NCBI GenBank assembly: GCA_938004075.1
Contig: CALKWP010000109.1
Location: forward strand, 1-7,446
DNA length: 7,446 bases
Direction of reading: 5' to 3'
From: an uncultured Methanomassiliicoccales archaeon
GTDB lineage: Archaea > Thermoplasmatota > Thermoplasmata > SG8-5
Both the position numbers and the translations under genes were made by a program. Positions 1 to 4,423 of this stretch are shown in pieces; the stretch's first letter is position 1; the number at the start of each line of letters is the position of its first letter. The notes under the pieces were generated by a model, which saw only the letters and a list, made by a program, of their open reading frames with translations, did no database searches and was not told where the DNA came from.

Positions 1-47
1 GAGATGGTGATTCGTGACTGGAGTTCAGACGTGTGCTCTTCCGATCT
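1..47 (+). other. Illumina P7/i7 adapter, not genomic
   Basis: Positions 14-47 match the TruSeq read-2 adapter, ending in GCTCTTCCGATCT. Positions 1-5 (GAGAT) fit the end of the P7 flow-cell sequence, which leaves 6-13 (GGTGATTC) as a probable 8-nt index. Genomic sequence starts at 48. Any reading frame starting before 48 is artificial. Confidence 0.97.
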
Positions 48-302
48 GCAGTGGTCAACGCCGAGGCGCAGTACAATGTCACAATCATCGAGGCAAACGC
101 CAGGGAGGAAGCCATCCAGATAGTCATGGAGCGGTTCAACACAACCGATGGCTCGAGCAACCAGAGCGACATGGTCAACAACTACCTCCAATGGCTGTAC
201 ATACAGGCGCTGACTGACCCGGATTCCAACATCCAGTACATCCTGCTGCCGTCCGAGAACGGCATGCCGATACTGCTGGACCTGACTGAAACGCAACCGT
301 AG
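48..302 (+). CDS. SPFH/band-7 (prohibitin/stomatin-like) protein, C-terminal fragment
   Basis: This is the last 84 codons of a gene cut by the contig edge. The frame is open from the first genomic base and ends at TAG 300-302. It begins with an Ala/Glu-rich helix typical of the coiled-coil after an SPFH domain (AEAQYNVTIIEANAREEAIQ), followed by the segment YLQWLYIQAL and then YILLPSENGMPILLDL. Archaeal SPFH proteins often end with such a YLQWLYIQAL and ILLP block. These membrane-anchored proteins form oligomeric rings or scaffolds in the cell membrane, often beside proteases. The N-terminal membrane segment and most of the SPFH domain lie outside the window, so the family call rests on the tail only. 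The frame continues upstream through adapter, so no start codon can be assigned. Confidence 0.55.
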   Translation, partial: AVVNAEAQYNVTIIEANAREEAIQIVMERFNTTDGSSNQSDMVNNYLQWLYIQALTDPDSNIQYILLPSENGMPILLDLTETQP

Positions 303-313
303 GCACAAACAAT

Positions 314-354
314 AGGCCAGGCAGAAATGTCTGGCCTTACTTTCTATATTTTCC
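314..354 (+). terminator. Hairpin terminator after the SPFH-like gene
   Basis: A perfect 7-bp stem, AGGCCAG (314-320) with CTGGCCT (331-337), has a 10-nt loop. It is followed by T-rich sequence (TTACTTTCTATATTTTCC) starting 12 nt after the stop codon. The position and T-rich tail fit transcription termination; the mechanism is inferred. Confidence 0.6.
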
Positions 355-393
355 ATCTGGTACTTAATCGGGAATCCTCACACTTCGCGAAGC

Positions 394-401
394 ATTAATA
401 T
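394..401 (+). promoter_or_regulatory. Candidate TATA box for tRNA-Arg
   Basis: ATTAATAT is centred about 45 nt before the mature tRNA 5' end. A start about 26 nt downstream would leave a leader of roughly 19 nt. A second A/T cluster, ATTAAAT at 421-427, lies too close to the tRNA to serve unless the leader is absent. Confidence 0.4.
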
Positions 402-442
402 CCAAGCACCCATTCACCGAATTAAATTGGCCGAATCACAGT

Positions 443-517
443 GGACCTGTAGCTTAGCCAGGATTGAGCGCTGGCCTTCTAAGCCAGATGTCATGGGTTC
501 GAATCCCATCAGGTCCG
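443..517 (+). tRNA. tRNA-Arg (anticodon TCT)
   Basis: A full cloverleaf of 75 nt. The acceptor stem is GGACCTG (443-449) with CAGGTCC (510-516), discriminator G517. The D stem is GCTT/GAGC. The anticodon stem CTGGC/GCCAG (471-475/483-487) encloses loop CTTCTAA, with anticodon TCT at 478-480, reading AGA and possibly AGG. The T arm is ATGGG-TTCGAAT-CCCAT (493-509). There is no intron and CCA is not encoded. A T-rich stretch at 519-530 directly downstream probably ends transcription. Confidence 0.96.
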
Positions 518-553
518 CTCTGTTTTCTTTGAGTTCAAACATGTATGAATAAA

Positions 554-627
554 GATGCTCCCGGCGGGATGGAGGATGTAGCTTTCATCAACAAACCAAC
601 ATTCACCCGAGAGACGATGGGAGCATC
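554..627 (-). pseudogene. tRNA-Glu-like structured element (degenerate tRNA or small RNA)
   Basis: A 9-bp perfect terminal stem pairs GATGCTCCC (554-562) with GGGAGCATC (619-627). On the minus strand the element starts GCTCCC and ends CCGCCGGGAGCA, the same last 12 nt as tRNA-Glu (657-729), and is nearly tRNA-length (69 nt from 624 to 556). It lacks a T loop, a TTC motif and a usable anticodon arm, so it is not a working tRNA. A second stem (about 573-578 with ACATTC near 599-604) can form inside. On the plus strand it is followed by GATTTTTAAC, so a plus-strand small RNA is also possible. Strand and status are uncertain; a decayed tRNA-Glu copy or an integration scar are the simplest readings. 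Confidence 0.4.
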
Positions 628-636
628 GATTTTTAA

Positions 637-656
637 CATGAAATTAATAAAAAATA
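637..656 (-). terminator. Oligo-T terminator of tRNA-Glu
   Basis: Immediately after the tRNA-Glu discriminator base, the minus strand reads TATTTTTTATTAATTTC. This T-rich run is of the kind that ends archaeal tRNA transcripts. Confidence 0.55.
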
Positions 657-729
657 TGCTCCCGGCGGAATTTGAATCCGCGTCGAAGCCTCGAGAGGGC
701 TTCATGATTGGCCACTACACTACGGGAGC
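657..729 (-). tRNA. tRNA-Glu (anticodon CTC)
   Basis: A 73-nt tRNA on the minus strand. The acceptor stem GCTCCCG (729-723) pairs with CGGGAGC (664-658), discriminator A657. The D-arm sequence TAGTGTAGTGGCCAATCAT is typical of archaeal tRNA-Glu. The anticodon stem AAGCC/GGCTT encloses loop CTCTCGA with anticodon CTC (GAG codon). The T arm is GCGGA-TTCAAAT-TCCGC; CCA is not encoded. No TATA box lies just upstream. Instead two partial copies of the gene's 5' end precede it (730-868), and the nearest good TATA box is at 906-913, so it is probably made as part of a longer precursor. Confidence 0.95.
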
Positions 730-798
730 TGACTTGATGTTTCTTTCCCATAGTTCGTCCCTCGGCCTCTAAGGCCATCAGAACTACACTACGGGAGC
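730..798 (-). repeat. tRNA-Glu 5'-end tandem unit B, hairpin-forming
   Basis: A 69-nt unit directly upstream of tRNA-Glu. It begins with the same 16 nt as the tRNA (GCTCCCGTAGTGTAGT), departs into TCTGAT and a perfect hairpin GGCCT-TAG-AGGCC (776-764 on the minus strand), and ends with ACTATGGGAAAGAAACATCAAGTCA. The ACATCAAGTCA end forms the leader of the next unit. TCCCGTAGT (796-788) can pair with ACTATGGGA (754-746), closing the unit with a 9-bp stem. It has no anticodon or T arm. Confidence 0.75.
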
Positions 799-868
799 TG
801 ACTTGATGTTTTTTTCCCATAGTGACATTCCTCGGTCGTTCCGACCTTCAGAACTACACTACGGGAGC
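799..868 (-). repeat. tRNA-Glu 5'-end tandem unit A, hairpin-forming
   Basis: A 70-nt unit parallel to unit B. It starts with the same 16 nt of tRNA-Glu, then TCTGAA, a hairpin GGTCG-GAA-CGACC (846-834 on the minus strand), and CACTATGGGA followed by an A-run and ACATCAAGTCA. The outer stem TCCCGTAGTG (866-857) pairs with CACTATGGGA (824-815), 10 bp with one G-U. Compared with unit B, the inner hairpin differs at two base pairs, each changed on both sides (C-G to T-A and T-A to G-C), which argues that the fold is kept by selection. Confidence 0.75.
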
Positions 869-905
869 TGATTTGATGTGGCAGGAGGGCTTGTATTATC
901 GAGAA

Positions 906-913
906 TTATATAA
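906..913 (-). promoter_or_regulatory. TATA box for the tandem units and tRNA-Glu
   Basis: TTATATAA lies about 41 nt before the first GCTCCC (868). A start near 883 would give a leader of roughly 15 nt ending in ACATCAAATCA, the same leader motif that precedes the other units. It is the only clear TATA box upstream of tRNA-Glu on this strand. The motif is palindromic, so orientation is inferred from what follows. Confidence 0.5.
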
Positions 914-916
914 CGG

Positions 917-933
917 TTGCCATCGGAAGGCAA
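917..933 (-). terminator. Hairpin after the radical SAM gene
   Basis: TTGCC (917-921) and GGCAA (929-933) pair around a 7-nt loop, just downstream of the radical SAM stop codon and before the TATA box at 906-913. No T-run follows immediately. It may separate the two transcription units, but the evidence is weak. Confidence 0.3.
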
Positions 934-938
934 GGAAA

Positions 939-1730
939 TCAGAAGGCCTTCTCAACCTTGATGCCGGTTTCCTCGGCCAGTATCTCCACATCTATTGTGA
1001 CCCTCTCGCGCCATTCCCTTTCAGTGCAGTCCCTGATGATGGCATGGGCGATTTCGTACCCGAACACCTTCATAATCCTGTCCTGGAGAAGGGGCTTCAG
1101 CCTGAGGTGGTCGTGGATTATCTTTTCGGCACCCGCCTTCTTGGCTTCACGGATCACCTGGCCCAGGGACTCGTATGAGTCGTTGATGCCGGGCAATATC
1201 GGCCCCAGGAAGACCCAGGTGCGAATTCCGGAGGCTGCAAGCTTTTTCACTGCGGCCATGCGCAATTCGGGCGCCGGCGCGCCCGGCTCCAGCTTCTTCG
1301 CGGTTTCTGGATTCATGGTTGTGATGGTGATTCCCACTTCCGGGTCATTCATCCTCGAGAGCAGGTCTATGTCCCTGGTCACCAGGTCGGATTTCGTCTG
1401 GATGCACACTCTTGAATTGCCAAGGGCCAGTTGCTCAAGGCAGAATCTCGATATCATGAAGTCATCCTCTGCCGGCTGATAGGTGTCGGTGACAGTTCCC
1501 AGGCCGATGACTCCCTTTATTTTCTTCCTTTCCCTGGATATGAGAACGGGCAGATTCTTCTTGATTTCCACGAAATCCCCCCAGCCATTGGATTTCATTC
1601 TCAGGATGTCCGCGGAATAACAGTAAACGCAAGCGTGCTGGCACCCCCGATACGGGTTCAGAGCCCAATCCAGACCGGGTAATTTAGATGGGCTGCATGC
1701 TGTGCTGGCCTTCACTTCCGTGACCTTCAT
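939..1730 (-). CDS. SPL-family (SplB-like) radical SAM protein
   Basis: A 263-residue protein with the cluster-binding motif C30-x3-C34-x2-C37 inside NPYRGCQHACVYCY. That context is characteristic of the COG1533 group, which is related to spore photoproduct lyase. The three Cys should bind a [4Fe-4S] cluster that cleaves S-adenosylmethionine to start radical chemistry. Further family-like segments are GTVTDTYQPAE (about 76-87), IQTKSDLVTRD, ITITTMN and WVFLGPILPGIND. The protein is soluble. Its substrate is unknown: family members include the spore lyase, but most are uncharacterised. The start at 1730 lies inside nreA, giving a 47-bp overlap in a different frame; the conserved ASTACSPSKLPGLDW segment begins near residue 8, so this start is likely. 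Expression is probably coupled to nreA. No other Fe-S cluster motif was seen. Confidence 0.85.
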   Translation of the reverse strand: MKVTEVKASTACSPSKLPGLDWALNPYRGCQHACVYCYSADILRMKSNGWGDFVEIKKNLPVLISRERKKIKGVIGLGTVTDTYQPAEDDFMISRFCLEQLALGNSRVCIQTKSDLVTRDIDLLSRMNDPEVGITITTMNPETAKKLEPGAPAPELRMAAVKKLAASGIRTWVFLGPILPGINDSYESLGQVIREAKKAGAEKIIHDHLRLKPLLQDRIMKVFGYEIAHAIIRDCTEREWRERVTIDVEILAEETGIKVEKAF

Positions 1731-3060
1731 CCCGCGCCTCCGTATCCGGTTCTGCCCTCCCTCCCAGGAAATCCTCTATCCTGCGCTGGTAGAGCATGTC
1801 TTTCAGTATTCCGCTGGTCCTTATCCATCTTGTCATTGGTATATCCATCTTTGTCTGGATGTAAGCCAGTGCTTCGGAGAGAGTTGCGAATCGCTTCGGC
1901 ACTTTCTTGACCGCGTCCCGAACGTTTTCCCGCACATTCCAGACGCCCACTGGCATGATGTATCCGGCATGCGCCTCCCTGAATATGACCACTCCGGCCT
2001 GCCGGTTGCGGGCAGTTAGATTCTCATTCACCGCCAGTCTGGCCGAGTAATAGCAGCCGCCGATCCTCGCGTATGTGGTGCGGGGCTTGTAGAATTCCCA
2101 GTCTGAAATGATTTCAATGCCCTGGCCGTAGGGGTTCCAGACGCTGCGCGGATACCATGCCTCGATTAGCTCGTACCTCCAAGTGCAGGGCATCATGAGG
2201 ACTGCCCATCGGTTGTCCAGACTCTCGGTTTCATATACCTCGAAATCCGTGATTATGGGAGCGTCCCTTGTTCTCAGAAGGAGGTTCTTTCCCAGGGTAT
2301 CGTCAATGGCGGTGATGCTCCACCTGGTGGGAACGAATTTCCGGTTCTGGCCTATGCCAAAAGCGCCGACGCTGAAAGCCCTCTGGAGCCTGGAAAGCAT
2401 GATCCCGTTGCCATACAGGTTGATGACTGCTTCCGCCGCTTTCAGGTCAGTGTCGGAATACGCCTTATCGATGCGCTGGTCTATCTTGATGCTGTTGATG
2501 TCGAAGGTTTTGAGAGGCGCTGATGGCCCGAAAGGCTGAGTGTTATCGTCAAATGTCAATCTCCCCATCGGCTTGCGATGGAATTCCGCCTCCGTGTCAG
2601 CGGTGCCGTGACCCATTGCCAGCTCCCTGGTCCGGTCCACCAACCTACCGCCGTTCTCTACGTTATGGATGTCAACAGCTGTCATCCCGCGGATCAGGTT
2701 CATGCGATAGCCCAGGATATCATCGATGGATTTGCCGACCCAGAGCTCGGGCATGTCCATTATGGAGGTATCTCCCATCACAGGCGGCACCATGGGGCCG
2801 ACATAGACCTTGGGGTAACCCGCGCGGCCGACGAACACGCTGGGGGGCGATGAACCAGCAATATTCTCTGAGAATCGCACGCTGGCCTTCAGATGCGCAT
2901 GGTACCGCGTGACAACGGGGCACCGGTCCTTGCCGCAGAGAAGCCTTGAGCCCTTGCACACTGAACATAGCGCTGCCATGCTGCCGCCTGCTACCTGGCC
3001 GTTCATCTCGGAGAATTCCGATTCCTTTGCGCGGAGCTGGGATAGGTCAGCATGAGCCAT
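1684..3060 (-). CDS. nreA: NreA-type archaeal DNA repair protein
   Basis: A 458-residue protein of the Nre family, archaeal repair factors that bind the PCNA sliding clamp and whose loss sensitises haloarchaea to DNA damage. An N-terminal four-Cys zinc motif is seen at C32-x2-C35-x6-C42-x4-C47 (CSVCKGSRLLCGKDRC). It is followed by family-like segments such as FVGRAGYPKVYVGPM, RLQRAFSVGAFGIGQNRKFVPTRWSITAIDD and YYSARLAVNENL. Near the C terminus QRRIEDFL (425-432) fits the PCNA-binding pattern Q-x2-I-x2-F-L. A 26-residue polar tail follows, its end encoded inside the downstream radical SAM gene. A TATA-like TTATTTATA at 3087-3095 places transcription start within a few bases of ATG 3060, and no ribosome-binding site is visible, so the mRNA is probably nearly leaderless. 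Internal Met19 or Met28 are less likely starts. Confidence 0.9.
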   Translation of the reverse strand: MAHADLSQLRAKESEFSEMNGQVAGGSMAALCSVCKGSRLLCGKDRCPVVTRYHAHLKASVRFSENIAGSSPPSVFVGRAGYPKVYVGPMVPPVMGDTSIMDMPELWVGKSIDDILGYRMNLIRGMTAVDIHNVENGGRLVDRTRELAMGHGTADTEAEFHRKPMGRLTFDDNTQPFGPSAPLKTFDINSIKIDQRIDKAYSDTDLKAAEAVINLYGNGIMLSRLQRAFSVGAFGIGQNRKFVPTRWSITAIDDTLGKNLLLRTRDAPIITDFEVYETESLDNRWAVLMMPCTWRYELIEAWYPRSVWNPYGQGIEIISDWEFYKPRTTYARIGGCYYSARLAVNENLTARNRQAGVVIFREAHAGYIMPVGVWNVRENVRDAVKKVPKRFATLSEALAYIQTKMDIPMTRWIRTSGILKDMLYQRRIEDFLGGRAEPDTEARDEGHGSEGQHSMQPI

Positions 3061-3086
3061 GTCGAATGGATATCAGTTTCTCACCC

Positions 3087-3097
3087 TATAAATAATT
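3087..3097. promoter_or_regulatory. Divergent TATA element between nreA and the membrane protein
   Basis: TATAAATAATT reads as TATAAATA on the plus strand and TTATTTATA on the minus strand. It sits about 31 nt from the nreA ATG. For the plus-strand gene at 3156 it would give a leader of roughly 40 nt that contains a GGTGG ribosome-binding site. Use by both genes is inferred from spacing. Confidence 0.45.
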
Positions 3098-3155
3098 CCC
3101 CGGAAGGTATCCGAAAGTATTAGGAATATCAAGCGGATACACGAGCGGTGGCCTT

Positions 3156-3425
3156 ATGGACAATTTGGAGTTATTCTTCAGTGTGGCACTGCTGGGTTTC
3201 TCGCTGATACTGTTCGTGATATCGGCGGTGACATACAAGCGGATAGGGAGCAGAAGGTTGCTCCTGGTGAGCGCTGCGTTCGGGATGTTCCTGGTCAAGG
3301 GATTGCTTCTCATCCTGGGACTTTTCATCGCAAGCATCGGCAAGATTTTTAACGCATCGGTGCTCATGATAATGGTGGATTTCGCCATACTGGCGTTCCT
3401 GTATCTGAGCGTTGTCAAGAAGTAA
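3156..3425 (+). CDS. Small three-helix membrane protein paired with a regulator
   Basis: An 89-residue protein with three predicted membrane helices, about residues 7-26, 35-58 and 67-86. They are joined by a short basic loop (YKRIGSRR, 27-34) that probably faces the cytoplasm. There is no enzymatic motif. ATG 3156 is preceded by GGTGG (3147-3151). The stop is 9 bp before the start of a winged-helix regulator on the same strand, so they form an operon. Small three-helix proteins beside such regulators are common in euryarchaea and resemble the family annotated DUF7521 in haloarchaea; that assignment is from memory of sequence style and is tentative. The protein may sense a membrane or envelope signal for the regulator, which is inference. 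Confidence 0.75.
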   Translation: MDNLELFFSVALLGFSLILFVISAVTYKRIGSRRLLLVSAAFGMFLVKGLLLILGLFIASIGKIFNASVLMIMVDFAILAFLYLSVVKK

Positions 3426-3434
3426 AGGTGCCCG

Positions 3435-3962
3435 ATGGAAGAGGACGTCCTGGAACTTGAGAACCGCAGGAGAATATACCAGCTGCTCCTGAAATACCCC
3501 GGAATGTACCTCCGGGAGATGGAGAAGGAGCTCGGGCTCGCGGTGGGCGTCCTGGAGTACAATCTCAGTTACCTGGAGAAGAAAGAGATACTGATGGTGG
3601 AGAGGGAAGGTAACCGCAAACGTTATTTCATCAGGGAAGGATTCAGCTGGGGCGACAAGATTACCGTGGGGCTGCTCAGGCAGGAGATTCCCCGCCGAAT
3701 TGTCATTTTTCTGATGCTCAATGAGAATGCCAGCTTCCAGGATGTGCTGGCGCAGTTCAAGATATCCAAATCAACGCTTTCGTTTCACATGAAGAAGTTG
3801 ACAGAGGCGAACATCGTAGGGAGCGAGAAGGACGGGCGCACAACGAATTATCGCGTCCTGGACCCGGATAACACGGCACGGGTCATTCTCACATATAAGG
3901 CCAGCTTCCTGGATGTCGTTGTCGACCGCTTCGCAGAGGTCTGGGGAGATATGGGAAAGTAG
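3435..3962 (+). CDS. Tandem winged helix-turn-helix transcriptional regulator
   Basis: A 175-residue DNA-binding protein with two winged-helix domains. Domain 1 (about 5-70) has LENRRRIYQLLLKYPGMYLREMEKELGLAVGVLEYNLSYL-type helices and wing residues EREGNRKRYFI. Domain 2 (about 80-150) has RRIVIFLMLNENASFQDVLAQ, recognition helix SKSTLSFHMKKL and wing EKDGRTTNYRVL. A C-terminal helix may help dimerise. The build matches archaeal ArsR/MarR-like repressors with duplicated domains; no metal- or ligand-binding Cys/His cluster is seen, so the inducer is unknown. GGTG (3427-3430) with 4-nt spacing supports ATG 3435. It is translated right after the three-helix membrane protein, suggesting that protein acts as its partner or target. 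An 11-bp hairpin overlaps its stop codon. Confidence 0.85.
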   Translation: MEEDVLELENRRRIYQLLLKYPGMYLREMEKELGLAVGVLEYNLSYLEKKEILMVEREGNRKRYFIREGFSWGDKITVGLLRQEIPRRIVIFLMLNENASFQDVLAQFKISKSTLSFHMKKLTEANIVGSEKDGRTTNYRVLDPDNTARVILTYKASFLDVVVDRFAEVWGDMGK

Positions 3963-3980
3963 CTCACCACTACTTTCCCA
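3952..3980 (+). terminator. Strong hairpin overlapping the regulator stop codon
   Basis: TGGGAAAGTAG (3952-3962) and CTACTTTCCCA (3970-3980) form a perfect 11-bp stem around a 7-nt loop; the TAG stop is the end of the left arm. No T-run follows, so it may protect the mRNA 3' end or act as an operator rather than terminate transcription. Confidence 0.5.
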
Positions 3981-4015
3981 AACGAGCCTCAAGCTTAGCG
4001 TAGCGTATACTCTCA

Positions 4016-4077
4016 AACCAATCAACATGCCCCGTCTGTAAGGACGGGGTCGTGGGCCAGATTGGTTGAATCTGGCC
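4016..4077. repeat. Nested hairpins with mutually exclusive pairings
   Basis: CCCCGTC-TGTAAG-GACGGGG (4030-4049) is a perfect 7-bp hairpin. Next to it GGCCAGATT-GGTTG-AATCTGGCC (4055-4077) is a perfect 9-bp hairpin. AACCAATC (4016-4023) can instead pair with GATTGGTT (4060-4067), enclosing the first hairpin and breaking the second. The first hairpin resembles the subterminal stem-loops of IS200/IS605-type elements. No open reading frame overlaps convincingly. Confidence 0.5.
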
Positions 4078-4109
4078 TGTTGACCGATTCAGTTTTTCAT
4101 CCTTTCAGA

Positions 4110-4134
4110 AGCCTCGCCTGTAAGGGCGGGGAGG
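4110..4134. mobile_element. IS200/IS605-like end hairpin, remnant without transposase
   Basis: AGCCTCGCC-TGTAAG-GGCGGGGAGG contains a 7-bp stem (4112-4118 with 4125-4131, one G-T) and the same TGTAAG loop as the hairpin at 4030-4049. An AGCC(C/T)CGCC...GGCGGGGAGG hairpin is the usual look of the right end of IS200/IS605 and IS1341-type elements, where it also forms the 3' end of the TnpB guide RNA. Neither tnpA nor tnpB is present. With 4030-4049 it could mark the two ends of a roughly 110-bp non-autonomous element, or a relic. The family call is from memory of such ends. Confidence 0.4.
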
Positions 4135-4154
4135 AGTTGGCATCGGCACTCAAC

Positions 4155-4170
4155 CCGGCCCCAGAGCCGG
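4155..4170. repeat. Short GC-rich hairpin upstream of the small membrane protein
   Basis: CCGGC (4155-4159) and GCCGG (4166-4170) pair around CCCAGA. It ends 17 nt before the TATA element of the next gene. It could be a binding site or just local structure. Confidence 0.3.
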
Positions 4171-4186
4171 AGTTTCCCACGAAAGA

Positions 4187-4194
4187 TTTTTATG
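4187..4194 (+). promoter_or_regulatory. TATA element for a leaderless transcript
   Basis: TTTTTATG is centred about 27 nt before ATG 4217, the archaeal TATA-to-start distance, and no ribosome-binding site lies before that ATG. Transcription probably starts at or next to the start codon. Confidence 0.5.
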
Positions 4195-4216
4195 CCCATG
4201 ACGCGTAATTGATTAC

Positions 4217-4420
4217 ATGGCAGGAGATAAACAGACAAGAGGCAGGAGGCCGAACGTCCCGGTTTACGGCGGAAGCGGGTTGGTGCCAACATACTACTCA
4301 GGTTCGGCCGTGAGGTCAGAAGTGCCATACTCCCGGGGCGGGAAGCTCGGGGGATTTCTCATAGCAGCGGGATTGGTCCTGTTGATGCTGTGGTTCATCT
4401 GGGGAATGATGAGCGCGTAG
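4217..4420 (+). CDS. Small tail-anchored membrane protein of unknown function
   Basis: A 67-residue protein that I do not recognise. Residues 1-43 are polar and basic (KQTRGRRP near the start) with Gly/Ser/Tyr-rich sequence. Residues 44-64 form a single hydrophobic helix (LGGFLIAAGLVLLMLWFIWGM), with only three residues after it. That makes a tail-anchored topology, with the basic N terminus in the cytoplasm. Size and layout recall Sec61-beta-type translocon subunits, but I could not align the conserved motif before the helix, so I do not assign it. It is probably real: a TATA element sits at leaderless distance and its composition matches its neighbours. It ends only 3 bp from the stop of convergent purP. 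Confidence 0.6.
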   Translation: MAGDKQTRGRRPNVPVYGGSGLVPTYYSGSAVRSEVPYSRGGKLGGFLIAAGLVLLMLWFIWGMMSA

Positions 4421-4423
4421 GCC

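Noticed and set aside
48..75. Resemblance of the first genomic bases to a cDNA template-switch primer (GCAGTGGT...CAACGC)
   Set aside because: The match is interrupted and the bases are in frame with a coherent SPFH-like protein, so it is probably chance.
14..217. 67-codon plus-strand frame at the left end
   Set aside because: It starts within the adapter and overlaps the SPFH-like frame, which has the recognisable protein sequence.
723..745. C/D-box guide RNA on the plus strand (CTGA followed by TGATGT next to sequence complementary to tRNA-Glu)
   Set aside because: The complementarity is trivial because the sequence is a copy of the tRNA gene. A second box pair at usual guide-RNA spacing (about 50-60 nt in total) is not found.
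714..890. CRISPR array, because of three repeats spaced 69-70 bp apart
   Set aside because: The first repeat lies inside tRNA-Glu, and the two intervals are similar to each other, contain matching hairpins and are not unrelated spacers. No cas gene is present.
941..952. 12-bp palindrome AGAAGGCCTTCT at the end of the radical SAM gene
   Set aside because: It lies within the coding end with no loop or T-run, and it may simply reflect the GLU-LYS-ALA-PHE codons.
545..1178. Short plus-strand reading frames at 545-772 and 822-1178
   Set aside because: They cross tRNA-Glu, the tandem units and the antisense of the radical SAM gene. They have no ribosome-binding site and no protein-like composition.
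958..1479. 173-codon plus-strand frame
   Set aside because: It is the antisense shadow of the radical SAM gene, whose frame carries clear family motifs.
4217..4420. Assignment as Sec61-beta
   Set aside because: Only the overall layout fits. The conserved Gly-Leu...Tyr motif region and proline-containing segment before the helix could not be aligned with confidence.
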